From a bacterium (GTDB lineage: Bacteria > Patescibacteriota > Minisyncoccia > Phycocordibacterales > Phycocordibacteraceae): a stretch of DNA of 15,166 nt. The notes under the pieces were generated by a model. That model was given only the letters and a program-made list of their open reading frames with translations. It was not told where the DNA came from and made no database searches. Location of the stretch: the NCBI GenBank assembly GCA_021781935.1, contig JAJXVW010000009.1, positions 1 to 15,166 on the forward strand, read 5' to 3'. Positions 5,363 through 13,175 of this stretch are shown here, one piece after another (the first letter of the stretch is position 1; each line of letters starts with the position of its first letter). The translations under genes were made by a program, and so were the position numbers.

Positions 5363-6073
5363 TTGGATGCGATAGTTGCGAAACTCGGGTTGCAGATGCT
5401 TGGCGCGCATGCGCTAGCGCTTCGCGATCTCGAGAACGGCGAAGAGCCATTCGTCTACTCGTCTGGTAACAAGGGGCCGGGCTATGTGATGGTAAAGGGT
5501 CTCGTGAGCCAGCGACGGCTCATGACGGCGCTCTGCTATCAGCTCGCCACCCGCATTCTCGTCTCATTCCCAGATATCGAATATGTCTCCGGCAATGCGA
5601 CGGGTGGCATGGTGCCAGCATGGATTGTGGCCGGAGCGCTCGAAAAGCTTTCCGGTCGAGAAATCCCGTACTTCTACGTGCGAGGCACGCGGAAGGTTGG
5701 CGGTCATGGCGAACTGCTCACCGGCGACAAGAACAATGATTTCTTCTCGGCGACGCGGCGCGGACTCGTGCTCGAAGAACTCGTCAATTTCGCACAGACG
5801 ACGACTAACAGCGCGATCGTGCAGCGCAATGCAGGTCACGATGTTCGGCACGCCGCCGGCATCCTGTTCTACGATCACAAACATGCTAAGGAACGGCTCA
5901 ACTCGACCGGCGTCTCGCTGACCTACCTCATGACGCTGGAGCAGCTGCTTCGCCTCGCGGAAACGAGGGGCGTGCCCACGCGACTGCTCGACGACTATCG
6001 GTACTACATCACGAACCCCGACGGCTGGTGCCGGCGGCACGGCATCACGGCTCCGGTCAAGGAGAACGCCTAA
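5363..6073 (+). CDS. pyrE: Orotate phosphoribosyltransferase-like protein
   Basis: The expected reaction is orotate + PRPP to orotidine 5'-phosphate in UMP synthesis. 236 aa from TTG 5363, chosen because AGGAGG sits 8 bp upstream. OPRT-like features in order: VYSSGNKGPGYVMVKGL (substrate loop), VSGNATGGMVPAWIVAG, PYFYVRGTRKVGGHGELLTG (the family's R-K-HG loop), then GLVLEELVNFAQTTTNSA where the PRPP motif should be. In that last motif the usual acidic pair is Glu138-Glu139, and the TTG that binds phosphate is replaced by a longer NFAQTTTNS. Such variants occur in CPR-type proteins, so it may be active, but substrate and activity are not assured. The stop overlaps the next start (TAATG), so the two are translationally coupled. 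No other pyrimidine genes are in the window. Confidence 0.75.
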   Translation: MDAIVAKLGLQMLGAHALALRDLENGEEPFVYSSGNKGPGYVMVKGLVSQRRLMTALCYQLATRILVSFPDIEYVSGNATGGMVPAWIVAGALEKLSGREIPYFYVRGTRKVGGHGELLTGDKNNDFFSATRRGLVLEELVNFAQTTTNSAIVQRNAGHDVRHAAGILFYDHKHAKERLNSTGVSLTYLMTLEQLLRLAETRGVPTRLLDDYRYYITNPDGWCRRHGITAPVKENA

Positions 6074-6795
6074 TGGAACTCAACCGTCCATTCCTATGGA
6101 TCGCGTTCGACGGCCTCGCTGAGCGGGAAGTCGAGACGCTCGCGCTCGCGCATGAACTTATGCGCGTTCCCGGCAACACGGGCGTCAAGGTTAATCTTGA
6201 CGCTGCACTGAAGTACGGCTTCGCGCCATTGCGCAAGATGTTCGCGGACGTGCCGCTCTTCGTCGATCTCAAGATGATGAACGGCGCGCGAACGATGACG
6301 AGCGTGCTGCTCGAAGCTCATCGTGCCGGCTTCACGGCGGTGAGCGCGCATGCCCTCGGCGGGGGCCACTCCACAAAGAACGGAGGCGACCCCCGCCAGG
6401 CCATCGCCGACTTCCGAGAGCGCGAACCGGGTTCACCATTGCGCATCTACGCCGTGACGATCATGACGCACTATTCGGACGACTACTGCGCGGCACACTT
6501 CGGATGCTCGATGGTGGACCTCGTTCGCCGCCTAGCCGTTGAAGGTATCAACGCGGGTGCCGATGCGATTATCATGCCCGGGACCTTCCTTAATCAGGTG
6601 TCCGGCCTGCGCTCCACCTGGGTTATCCCGGGTATTCGTCCGAAGAACTATCGCGACACGCGGCACAAACAGGCCGTGTTGCCCGAGATGCTCAAGGGTC
6701 GAAAGGATGTCGAAGGCGTCTGCGGCAGCCCCATAGTGTACGCGGACGATCCTCCGCAAGCTCTCGTGAGCATCCTCTCGGCGCTCGCTGCCTAA
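6073..6795 (+). CDS. pyrF: Orotidine 5'-phosphate decarboxylase-like protein
   Basis: TIM-barrel protein of the OMP decarboxylase superfamily, 240 aa from ATG 6073 (TAATG overlap with the pyrE-like gene). Recognisable pieces: FLWIAFDGL (first Asp), GVKVNL with Lys39, FVDLKMMNGARTM at 63-75, AVTIMTHYSDD, WVIPGIRP at 183-190 and VCGSPIVYADDP at 216-226. The catalytic DxKxxD motif reads Asp65-Lys67-Asn70, so the last Asp, normally given to the partner subunit's active site, is Asn. The phosphate-binding Arg of the usual GRPI is Ser219 (GSPI). The pairing with a pyrE-like gene supports a UMP-synthesis role or a related one, but these changes leave true decarboxylase activity in doubt. A terminator follows at 6816. 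Confidence 0.75.
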   Translation: MELNRPFLWIAFDGLAEREVETLALAHELMRVPGNTGVKVNLDAALKYGFAPLRKMFADVPLFVDLKMMNGARTMTSVLLEAHRAGFTAVSAHALGGGHSTKNGGDPRQAIADFREREPGSPLRIYAVTIMTHYSDDYCAAHFGCSMVDLVRRLAVEGINAGADAIIMPGTFLNQVSGLRSTWVIPGIRPKNYRDTRHKQAVLPEMLKGRKDVEGVCGSPIVYADDPPQALVSILSALAA

Positions 6796-6815
6796 CGGTA
6801 TCGACGCGCGAACTT

Positions 6816-6855
6816 GCAGCCTGTGACTCGAACGAGTCGCGGGCTGCCTTCATTT
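6816..6855 (+). terminator. Terminator after the pyrF-like gene
   Basis: A stem of 15 pairs, including two G:T wobbles, 6816-6830 with 6833-6847 (core GACTCG/CGAGTC, outer GCAGCC/GGCTGC), followed by CTTCATTTCC, a weak T-rich tail. It begins 20 bp after the stop codon. Confidence 0.7.
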
Positions 6856-6916
6856 CCATATGGCAGACGTCGGGAGAGGCGTACCCGCCGAACTGTTACG
6901 AGCGTCAGGGTGTGTG

Positions 6917-6997
6917 TGCCGGGAGAGAGACTCGAACTCTCATGTCTTGCGACAGTGGGTTTTGAATCCACCGCGTCTACCATTCCGCCATCCCGGC
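6917..6997 (-). tRNA. trnL: tRNA-Leu (anticodon CAA)
   Basis: Minus strand: acceptor GCCGGGA (6997-6991) pairs with TCCCGGC (6924-6918), discriminator A at 6917; D-arm with AATGGTAGAC; anticodon loop TTCAAAA, anticodon CAA; long variable arm TGTC-GCAA-GACA as in class II tRNAs; T-arm GAGAGTTCGAGTCTCTC. 81 nt with no encoded CCA. The anticodon stem GTGGA/CCCAC has an A:C mismatch at the loop-closing pair 31-39. Confidence 0.93.
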
Positions 6998-7038
6998 CGC
7001 GGAGTCAACACTAGCATTTTAAGCGGACAATTTCAGCA

Positions 7039-7047
7039 TGCTAAAAT
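7039..7047 (+). promoter_or_regulatory. Extended -10 box of parB, leaderless
   Basis: TGCTAAAAT: TG one base before TAAAAT (7042-7047, 5 of 6), an extended -10. Transcription would begin at or next to A7055, the first base of an in-frame ATG. It overlaps the alternative ATG at 7046, which argues against that start. Confidence 0.5.
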
Positions 7048-7054
7048 GCGCCCA

Positions 7055-8047
7055 ATGAATGAGGACGCGAAATACATACCGACCCGATACGATTCCGTCT
7101 TTTGGATAGAGACTGATAAGATCGCTCCGAATCCGTACCAGCCGCGGCGGGAGTTCAGCGAGGAGGGCCTTAAATCGCTTGCGGAATCGATTCGACAGTA
7201 CGGGCTCCTGCAGCCGCTCACCGTGACGCGCAACGAAGTGGAGAAACCGGACGGCGGGCTCGAGACGCAGTATGAGCTCATCGCCGGCGAACGCCGCTTG
7301 CGCGCGTCGAAACTTATCGGCCTCAAGCAGGTGCCGGTGGTGATCCGCGAGGGGGAGACGAGTAAGACTAAGCTCGAGCTCGCCATCATCGAGAACCTCC
7401 AGCGCGAAGACCTGAATGCGATCGATCGGGCGAAAGCCCTGAAGCAGCTCATCGACGAGTTCGGCATTTCGCATACTGAGGCAGCCGCGAAGGTGGGGAA
7501 AAGCCGCGAATACGTCTCGAACTCGCTGCGCCTCCTCACGCTTCCGGAAAGCATGCAGCAGGCTATCGTCGACAAGGAGATCTCGGAGGGTCATGCGCGG
7601 GCGCTCCTCGCGCTGAACGATCGTCCGGAAGAGCGGGAGACGCTTTACAAAGAGATCGTGCTTAAGAAGCTCCCCGTGCGCGCCGCTGAGCGCATCGCGC
7701 GTTCGATTGCGCAGGAGCGCGTGCGGAAGCATCACAAGAAGACGCGGGAAATGGTCGAGCTCGAGAAATCGCTCACCGAGAAACTCGGAACGCGCGTCAT
7801 CATCGAGGCCGGAGCCGAGGGGGGGCGCCTGCTTATCGACTTCTTCTCGAATGAAGACCTGAATCATCTCGTGGACGCATTCCTGCGCGAACAGGAACAG
7901 CAGATTGCGGATGCCGTCGCGCGCGCGGATTTTTCGATGCCAATCTATCCGAATACCACGCAGCTCAACCAGGACCCCGTGGCGCCGGCGGCGCCGGAAG
8001 AGCCCGACGAGGGGGATCTGTACTCGGTGAGTAATTTCTCAATATGA
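7055..8047 (+). CDS. parB: ParB/Spo0J-type chromosome partitioning protein
   Basis: CTP-dependent DNA clamp that loads at parS and spreads, aiding chromosome segregation. 330 aa from ATG 7055; ATG 7046 adds three residues but overlaps the likely -10 box. Order: N-terminal ParB/Srx domain with IAPNPYQPRREF and the CTP-binding GERRLRA (residues 78-84), ENLQREDLNAIDRA (113-126), helix-turn-helix around 137-158 (FGISHTEAAAKVGKSREYVS), then a C-terminal dimerisation region and an acidic, Pro-rich tail. No parA is next to it and I saw no consensus parS. It converges on the rel gene, sharing a hairpin terminator. Confidence 0.93.
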   Translation: MNEDAKYIPTRYDSVFWIETDKIAPNPYQPRREFSEEGLKSLAESIRQYGLLQPLTVTRNEVEKPDGGLETQYELIAGERRLRASKLIGLKQVPVVIREGETSKTKLELAIIENLQREDLNAIDRAKALKQLIDEFGISHTEAAAKVGKSREYVSNSLRLLTLPESMQQAIVDKEISEGHARALLALNDRPEERETLYKEIVLKKLPVRAAERIARSIAQERVRKHHKKTREMVELEKSLTEKLGTRVIIEAGAEGGRLLIDFFSNEDLNHLVDAFLREQEQQIADAVARADFSMPIYPNTTQLNQDPVAPAAPEEPDEGDLYSVSNFSI

Positions 8048-8052
8048 AACAG

Positions 8053-8084
8053 GAGCGCGGCGCCAGGGGCGCCGCGCTCATTTT
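8053..8084. terminator. Shared terminator between convergent parB and rel
   Basis: A perfect 12-bp GC-rich stem, 8053-8064 with 8068-8079, around an AGG loop, followed on the plus strand by ATTTTC. The rel stop codon (minus, 8080-8078) lies in the 3' arm. On the minus strand the tail is CTGTTTC, weaker. Confidence 0.75.
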
Positions 8085-9655
8085 CGCTCGCGCTTTGTGC
8101 GCTTGCGGAAAACGCTCTTTCGCTGCTTCTCCGGCTCTGCCATCCCGAGCGCTGCTCGAATATGCTTGCGTGCGAGAGAGGTACGGCATTCCTCGAGCCA
8201 TTTGGGCGAAGGATGCGCGGAATCGCGAGTCATGATGTCGACCACGTCCCCGTTGTGCAGCGCGGTATCAAAGGAGACGAGTTTCCCGTTCACCTTTGCG
8301 CCTTGGAGATGATTTCCGATGTCGCTGTGAATGGCATAGGCGAAATCGATCGGCGTCGACTGGGCGGGGAGGTCGACGACATCGCCCTTCGGCGTGAAGA
8401 GGAATACGCGGTGGGAGAAGAAGTCCTCTTTCAGCCCTTCGACGAATTCCTCGGACCCGGCAATCGAACTGTGCGCGTCAGCGAGCTCGGAAAGCCACGC
8501 CGGCGAGGGCGAGACGGCGCCTCCCGCGCCCGCTGCGGGCTTAGAGACCTTCATGAGCGAAGGTATGAGGGAGCGTACCCAGGCGAACGAGAGACCCGCA
8601 AAGGAGCTGCGGGGAGCATTCTTGCCGAGCTGCTTGTATGACATGTGGCTTGCGATGCCGAATTGCGCACGGCGATGCATATCCTCGCTGCGAATCTGGA
8701 TCTCGACGATGCCCGCGTCGGGCGTCACTACCGTGGTGTGGAGCGACTGGTAGCCGTTCGGCTTCGGGAACGCGATGTAATCCTTGAACTCTCCGGGCAG
8801 GGGCTTATAGAGCGCGTGCACCGCGCCGAGAGCGGCGTAACAATCCTCGATCTTCGGCAGTATGATGCGCAACGCAGCGATGTCGTGGATGCGCGTGATG
8901 TCGTCATCCTTGCGCTTCAATTTCTGGTGAAGCGACCATAGGCCCTTCATGCGGATCTCCGTGCGGAATTCGGTCAGACCCTTCTTCGCGAAGTCCTTCT
9001 GCAGCGTCTTCTGCACTTTGGCCAATCCGTCCTCGGTCTCCTTCGTCTTCAGCTTCCGGACCTGTGCCGCATGCGTGTAGGCGTCAGGATCAACATAGGG
9101 GAACGCGAGATCTTCGAGGTCGCGCTTCATTTTGCCCATGCCGAGGCGATCCGCAATCGGCGCGAATATCTCGAGCGTCTCAAGCGCGATCCTGCGGCGT
9201 TTGTGCGCGGGCACGTGCTCTAAGGTTGTCATGTTGTGGTACCGGTCCGCGAGCTTTACGATGAGAACGCGTATATCGCTCGCGGTCGCGACCAGCAACC
9301 GACGCAGGCTCTCCGCGTGGCGTTCCGCGCCGCGGTATTTGTGACGGCCGAGCTTGGTGACGCCATCCACGAGAAACAGCACATCGCTTCCGAACTCCTT
9401 TTCAATCTCTTCGCGCGAAGCAAGCCCGTCTTCGACCGTATCATGAAGAAGTCCTGCTGCGATCGTGGCGGCATCCATGCCGTACTCGGCAAGCACTTTC
9501 GCGACGGCAGCGGGATGTATGAAGTACGGTTCTCCCGAATAACGCGTATGGCTCGCGTGCGCTTTTTTTGAAAATTCGTACGCTTTCTCGACGAGCGCCG
9601 CTTCATCGGGCGCCGCGCCGCTCATCTCCGCAAGGATGTCCCTGAGGGGCGTCAT
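8078..9655 (-). CDS. rel: RelA/SpoT homologue, (p)ppGpp synthetase/hydrolase
   Basis: Makes and degrades the alarmone (p)ppGpp. 525 aa. HD hydrolase domain, residues about 20-175: RYSGEPYFIHP (38-48), HDTVED (71-76), KLADRYHNM (134-142), all metal/hydrolase residues present. Synthetase domain, about 230-345: GEFKDYIAFPKPNGYQSLHT (288-307), VEIQIRSEDMHRRAQFGIASH (318-338). TGS domain about 414-476 (VFLFTPKGDVVDLP). It ends in a basic tail (KRTKRERK) with no C-terminal ACT/RRM domain, so it is shorter than the 700-plus-residue long RSH proteins. The switch motif is Glu289-Phe-Lys-Asp, a mix of the RXKD (bifunctional) and EXDD (synthetase-only) forms. It lies 23 bp after topA, probably co-transcribed; ATG 9655 also has its own leaderless-type -10. 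Confidence 0.92.
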   Translation of the reverse strand: MTPLRDILAEMSGAAPDEAALVEKAYEFSKKAHASHTRYSGEPYFIHPAAVAKVLAEYGMDAATIAAGLLHDTVEDGLASREEIEKEFGSDVLFLVDGVTKLGRHKYRGAERHAESLRRLLVATASDIRVLIVKLADRYHNMTTLEHVPAHKRRRIALETLEIFAPIADRLGMGKMKRDLEDLAFPYVDPDAYTHAAQVRKLKTKETEDGLAKVQKTLQKDFAKKGLTEFRTEIRMKGLWSLHQKLKRKDDDITRIHDIAALRIILPKIEDCYAALGAVHALYKPLPGEFKDYIAFPKPNGYQSLHTTVVTPDAGIVEIQIRSEDMHRRAQFGIASHMSYKQLGKNAPRSSFAGLSFAWVRSLIPSLMKVSKPAAGAGGAVSPSPAWLSELADAHSSIAGSEEFVEGLKEDFFSHRVFLFTPKGDVVDLPAQSTPIDFAYAIHSDIGNHLQGAKVNGKLVSFDTALHNGDVVDIMTRDSAHPSPKWLEECRTSLARKHIRAALGMAEPEKQRKSVFRKRTKRERK

Positions 9656-9661
9656 GCCGAT

Positions 9662-9670
9662 AGCATAGCA
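9662..9670 (-). promoter_or_regulatory. Extended -10 box of rel, leaderless
   Basis: Minus strand TGCTATGCT followed by atcggc and ATG 9655. TG-n-TATGCT is an extended -10 (4 of 6 in the hexamer) set exactly six bases before the start codon. No clear -35. It would allow rel expression apart from topA. Confidence 0.4.
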
Positions 9671-9678
9671 AACCGGCT

Positions 9679-12042
9679 CTATCTGAGGTATTCAGCCGCT
9701 TGTTCGGCCGTAAGCGCGTTCGCGTCGGCGGTCTCGGGGAGATAAATGCGCCGCAGGCCCTTCTTGAGGAAGTATCCTTGCCGGCTCTTCAGGAGCTGGA
9801 TGTTCTTGCCGGTTTTCGGGTGCTTTCCGACCTCGCGCACGAGCTCCACCCCTTTGGGCAGTTTTTTCGGGATAGCGAGAAGCGTGAGCGCCTCGTCAAG
9901 CGTGATCGTGTACGGGTCGCCCTTCTTTATGGAACGGAATTCGCCATCCATGCCGACGTACGGGCCGAAGCGGCCCGTGTTCGCGAACACGGCCTTCCCG
10001 GTTCCCGGATGCCGTCCCAGCTCTCTCGGCAGCGAAAGATAGCGCAGCGCGTCAGCGAGAGTCACTTGAGACGGATCGATATTCTTCGGGATAGAGGCCC
10101 GCTTCGCGTGCTTCTTCGGACGGCCGCGTCCGCTTTTTTTCGGCTTCTTCTCCGGTTCCGTCTCCGCATCAGGAAGATCCATCTCGACGTACGGGCCGAA
10201 GCGGCCGCTCTTCACGTAAATAGGCGCGCCGGTGTCCGGATGCCTGCCGATGGGCCCGTCGCCCGAAAGCACTCCGCCAGTCTCCGTACGCGCGCCTGCG
10301 CACTCTGGATACCGCTTACAGCTCATGAACACGCCCCCTCGCCCGAGCTTGTACTCCATCGGTCCGCCACAGATCGGGCAAGGGAACTCTTCGCTTGCGT
10401 CGCCGAGCGACGTCGCTTTCGGCAGCTTGTCCTTCGAGCGGACCGCTCTCGCAAACGGCGTGTAAAACGCGGAAAGCGTCTCTCGATAGCCGCGCTCGCC
10501 GCGCGCGATCTCGTCGAGCTCGTTCTCCATCTCCGCAGTGAAATCGTCGCTGATGTACTCCGGGAAATTCTCTTCGAGCCAGCCAGAGACCACCATGCCG
10601 GTGGCGGTCGGTCGGAGCGTGCGGCCATCCTTTTCGACGTATCCGCGGTTCTGTATCGTCTGCATGATAGAGGCGTATGTGGAAGGACGGCCGATGCCGC
10701 GTTTCTCGAGTTCCTTGATGAGTCCCGCCTCCGTATAACGATTGGGCGGTTCGGTCTGCTTCTCTTCCGCGCCAAGCGAGAGCAGCGAAAGGGGAGCGCC
10801 ATCAGCGAGCTTGGGCAGCTCGACATCCTCGCCTCGCGCGCGCGTGTCGAGCGCCAGCCATCCGGGGAAGAGGACGCGAGAACCGTTCGCGGCGAACGGC
10901 GGTATCTGCGCCGCTGCCTGCGCGATCACGCTCGTGCGCATGATTTTCGCCGCTGCCATCTGCGAAGCGATCGCGCGGATACGGATGAGCTCGTAGAGCC
11001 GCTGCTCGTCGGGCGTCGCTCCCGCAATCTCTTTGCCCGCATCCGTCGGTCGAACGGCCTCATGCGCCTCCTGGGCGTTCTTGCTCTTGGTTTTGTAGGC
11101 GCGCACCTGGACGTAGTCCTTCCCGAATTCATTCTCAATAAGCGAGGCCATGCGCGCGATTGCTTCTCCCGCCAAGCTTACGGAGTCGGTCCGCATGTAG
11201 GTAATATGACCCGCCTCATACAGTTTTTGAGCGGCGCGCATCGTTCGGCTCGGGGTAAAACCGAGCCGCGTGGATGCGGTTTGCTGGAGGGTCGAGGTCG
11301 TAAACGGGGGTCGCGGATTACGCTCTTCCTCACGCTCGGTCACTTTCGCGACGCTCCACGTCGCGCCGCGCCCGAGCGATACGATGCGGTCTGCTTCATC
11401 CTGCGTTTTCGGCTCGACCGTGCACGCGGCGGGGAATTCCTCACCTACCCCCTTGAGTCGCGCCGTGAGGACGAAATAGGTTTGCGGTATGAATGCCGTT
11501 ATCTCGCGTTCGCGCTCCGCAAGAATACGCATTGCGGGCGACTGGACGCGTCCCGCGGAAAGTCCGTAGCGAACCTTCTTCCAGATGAGACCAGAAAGAT
11601 CGTAGCCTACGATACGATCGAGTACGCGCCGCGCTTCCTGCGCCTCGCGCAAATGTTCGTCGATTTTTCTCGGATGCTTGAGCGCTTCCTCGATGGCGCG
11701 CCGAGTGATCTCGTGGAAGACGACCCGGTGCGGCGACTTAAGATCGGCGACCTGCTTGATGTGCCACGCGATCGCCTCGCCCTCGCGGTCGGGGTCTGTG
11801 GCGAGGTACACCTCATCCGCGCTCGCTGCGGCTCGACGGATCTTCTCGATCACCTCGCGTTTTTCGGCGGGGATGACGTACTTCGGTATGAAGCCATCCT
11901 CGATGTCGACTGCGTCCTTGTTCGATTTCGGGAGATCGCGCACATGGCCCACCGAGGCGAGGACGGTATAGTCCTTACCGAGGTAGTTCCCTATGGTACG
12001 CGCCTTCGTCGGCGACTCGACGATCAGTAGTTTTTTCGCCAC
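9679..12042 (-). CDS. topA: DNA topoisomerase I (type IA)
   Basis: Relaxes negatively supercoiled DNA through a 5'-phosphotyrosyl link. 787 aa from GTG 12042 (MAKKLLIVESPTKA, the standard N-terminus). TOPRIM domain: Glu9 and DPDREGEA with Asp83, Asp85 and Glu87 binding Mg2+. Active-site Tyr282 in ITYMRTDSVSL. Later motifs include RYTEAGLIKELEKRGIGRPS and YVEKDGRTLRPTATG. One four-Cys zinc finger at 555-581 (CPICGG, then CKRYPEC). The C-terminus has three repeats of the GRHPxTGxxIxxxxGRFGPYV type (about 599-618, 677-696, 739-758); the last is diverged (SRQGYFL). Linkers are Lys-rich (KKPKKSGRGRPKKHAKR). It sits between the EEP gene (26 bp upstream) and rel (23 bp downstream). Confidence 0.97.
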   Translation of the reverse strand: MAKKLLIVESPTKARTIGNYLGKDYTVLASVGHVRDLPKSNKDAVDIEDGFIPKYVIPAEKREVIEKIRRAAASADEVYLATDPDREGEAIAWHIKQVADLKSPHRVVFHEITRRAIEEALKHPRKIDEHLREAQEARRVLDRIVGYDLSGLIWKKVRYGLSAGRVQSPAMRILAEREREITAFIPQTYFVLTARLKGVGEEFPAACTVEPKTQDEADRIVSLGRGATWSVAKVTEREEERNPRPPFTTSTLQQTASTRLGFTPSRTMRAAQKLYEAGHITYMRTDSVSLAGEAIARMASLIENEFGKDYVQVRAYKTKSKNAQEAHEAVRPTDAGKEIAGATPDEQRLYELIRIRAIASQMAAAKIMRTSVIAQAAAQIPPFAANGSRVLFPGWLALDTRARGEDVELPKLADGAPLSLLSLGAEEKQTEPPNRYTEAGLIKELEKRGIGRPSTYASIMQTIQNRGYVEKDGRTLRPTATGMVVSGWLEENFPEYISDDFTAEMENELDEIARGERGYRETLSAFYTPFARAVRSKDKLPKATSLGDASEEFPCPICGGPMEYKLGRGGVFMSCKRYPECAGARTETGGVLSGDGPIGRHPDTGAPIYVKSGRFGPYVEMDLPDAETEPEKKPKKSGRGRPKKHAKRASIPKNIDPSQVTLADALRYLSLPRELGRHPGTGKAVFANTGRFGPYVGMDGEFRSIKKGDPYTITLDEALTLLAIPKKLPKGVELVREVGKHPKTGKNIQLLKSRQGYFLKKGLRRIYLPETADANALTAEQAAEYLR

Positions 12043-12052
12043 GTTGGTTTAA

Positions 12053-12082
12053 CTGATAGCGTGCGTACCTATATATAGTCAA
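12053..12082 (-). promoter_or_regulatory. Candidate topA promoter
   Basis: Minus strand TTGACT (12082-12077, 5 of 6), 18-bp spacer, TATCAG (12058-12053, 4 of 6), then 10 bp to GTG 12042. The -35 overlaps the last codons of the EEP gene. It implies a leader of only three or four bases. Confidence 0.35.
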
Positions 12083-12851
12083 GCGCGAGGAGGACGGGAT
12101 GATGGTCTGACCCGTGCCGATTTGCCACTACCTGGGCTCTATTTACGATGAAATGTTTTGAACAGAGTATGTGGTCAAGCTGCGAGCGCGACGTCGGATG
12201 CGTGATGCTACCGCGAAGCGGATTAGCGAGTTCATGCGCGGCGAATCGCTCCTCCATCCTCCCCCGCTCGTTTCGCCAGAAGAAGACCTCGCGGATCGTG
12301 CCGCCGAGGAGCCAGTAGAGCGGCGCAATACGGCGAGACTCGAGAATGTTGAAATCACCGCAGATGATCGTCGGAAGCGCGCGGTCGACGTTCATCAGCG
12401 AGCATTCGAATTCCTCGGCGCGCCAGGACGAGCGCGCGAGCGGAAGATGGACGTTGACGGCCCGAATGATGCCCTCGGGTGCGGCAATGTCTGCGATGAG
12501 CTGATGCCGCTCGCCGAACGCGCGGCCCCAGAGTCCGAGCGCGATCATCGCGCTCGCGAAGAGGCTTGTCCGTAGCGGCTCCTGCGCGCGCTCCGGGAGC
12601 GGTACGAGGGCATGACGAGCGATCGGCCATCGCGACAGGATGACAAGATGCTGCGTAGAATCTCCGCTTCTCGTGCGGCGGCTTGTCTCGATCGCGCTCA
12701 CGAGTGCGTGGGGAAGGGTACGCAGCGGTCCGAGGAGCGTGTCGGGAACTTCCTGCAGACAAATGATATCCGCGCCGCAATCGCGGATAAACGCGAGCGC
12801 CTCGTCGGGACGCTGGTTGCTGAACAGCATGTTCCAGGAGAGAACGGTCAT
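12069..12851 (-). CDS. Endonuclease/exonuclease/phosphatase (EEP) family hydrolase
   Basis: Metal-dependent phosphodiesterase of the DNase I-like fold, 260 aa. All family motifs are present: SWNML with Asn7, CLQEV with Glu34, NVHLPL with His135, ICGDFNIL with Asp166 and Asn168, SQLDHIL with Asp226, and the closing GSDHHPVLL with Asp249 and His250. The complete active site means it is likely active. The substrate could be abasic DNA, RNA, or a phospholipid or sugar phosphate; sequence alone does not separate them, and the weak match to ExoA/XthA outside the motifs argues against a standard AP endonuclease. No signal peptide. First gene of the likely EEP-topA-rel block. Confidence 0.88.
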   Translation of the reverse strand: MTVLSWNMLFSNQRPDEALAFIRDCGADIICLQEVPDTLLGPLRTLPHALVSAIETSRRTRSGDSTQHLVILSRWPIARHALVPLPERAQEPLRTSLFASAMIALGLWGRAFGERHQLIADIAAPEGIIRAVNVHLPLARSSWRAEEFECSLMNVDRALPTIICGDFNILESRRIAPLYWLLGGTIREVFFWRNERGRMEERFAAHELANPLRGSITHPTSRSQLDHILCSKHFIVNRAQVVANRHGSDHHPVLLALDYI

Positions 12852-12862
12852 GATGTGTGCAT

Positions 12863-12868
12863 ACTATA
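12863..12868 (-). promoter_or_regulatory. -10 box of the EEP gene
   Basis: Minus strand TATAGT (5 of 6) lies 11 bp before ATG 12851 and directly after the T-rich tail of the upstream gene's terminator, so termination and re-initiation are packed within about 30 bp. No good -35, as the hairpin occupies its place. Confidence 0.4.
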
Positions 12869-12895
12869 AAACAGAAACCGCCCGGGGGCGGTTTC
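12865..12895 (-). terminator. Terminator of the small gene at 12913
   Basis: Stem GAAACCGCC/GGCGGTTTC (12874-12882 with 12887-12895), extendable by a base pair, followed on the minus strand by TGTTTTATAG. It begins 17 bp after the stop codon of the 65-aa gene. Confidence 0.8.
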
Positions 12896-12912
12896 GCAGG
12901 CAGGGACGCAGA

Positions 12913-13110
12913 TCAGGCCACGAGTTCGTATTCGCCCGGCATGGCGTTGCGTATCGTGCCGGGTCCATCGCCGTCTTGCTCCCAGTTTACGGTGAGGCAC
13001 TTCGCACCCGTCGCTAGTAGGAATTCCCGGACGACTACTCCCATCGTGCCTTCCGGAATGAATCCTCCGCGGTGAGGAAGGTCTTCTCGCGCATAAACTC
13101 GTTCGTACAT
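12913..13110 (-). CDS. Small hypothetical protein, SH3/KOW-sized
   Basis: 65 aa from ATG 13110, chosen because GGAG lies six bases upstream; in-frame ATG 13122 (adding MERD) has no such site. The layout GGFIPEGTMGVVVREF, then CLTVNWEQDGDGPG and a closing MPGEYELV looks like a single small beta-barrel domain: a Gly-turn entry, an aromatic VNW strand and a final strand, as in short SH3-like or KOW-like proteins. I do not recognise the family, and the function is unknown. It is flanked by its own promoter and terminator, so it is a separate transcription unit between dprA and the EEP gene. Confidence 0.65.
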   Translation of the reverse strand: MYERVYAREDLPHRGGFIPEGTMGVVVREFLLATGAKCLTVNWEQDGDGPGTIRNAMPGEYELVA

Positions 13111-13139
13111 GTCTCGCTCCATCCCAGGGTCTGACGGGC

Positions 13140-13167
13140 AATATACTGGACGCAGCGGTAAACGCAA
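13140..13167 (-). promoter_or_regulatory. Promoter of the small gene at 12913
   Basis: Minus strand TTGCGT (13167-13162), 16-bp spacer, TATATT (13145-13140, 5 of 6). Transcription from about 13133 would give a leader of roughly 23 nt that contains the GGAG site, unlike the leaderless pattern of neighbouring genes. Confidence 0.45.
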
Positions 13168-13175
13168 TCCCGTTA

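Noticed and set aside
7019..7867. 282-codon minus-strand frame opposite parB
   Set aside because: Antisense shadow of the clear ParB frame; no motifs of its own.
9700..12030. 776-codon open frame on the plus strand opposite topA
   Set aside because: It is almost exactly antisense to a textbook topA, is very rich in Arg/Leu/His with no domain pattern, and is explained by GC-rich codon bias in the true gene.
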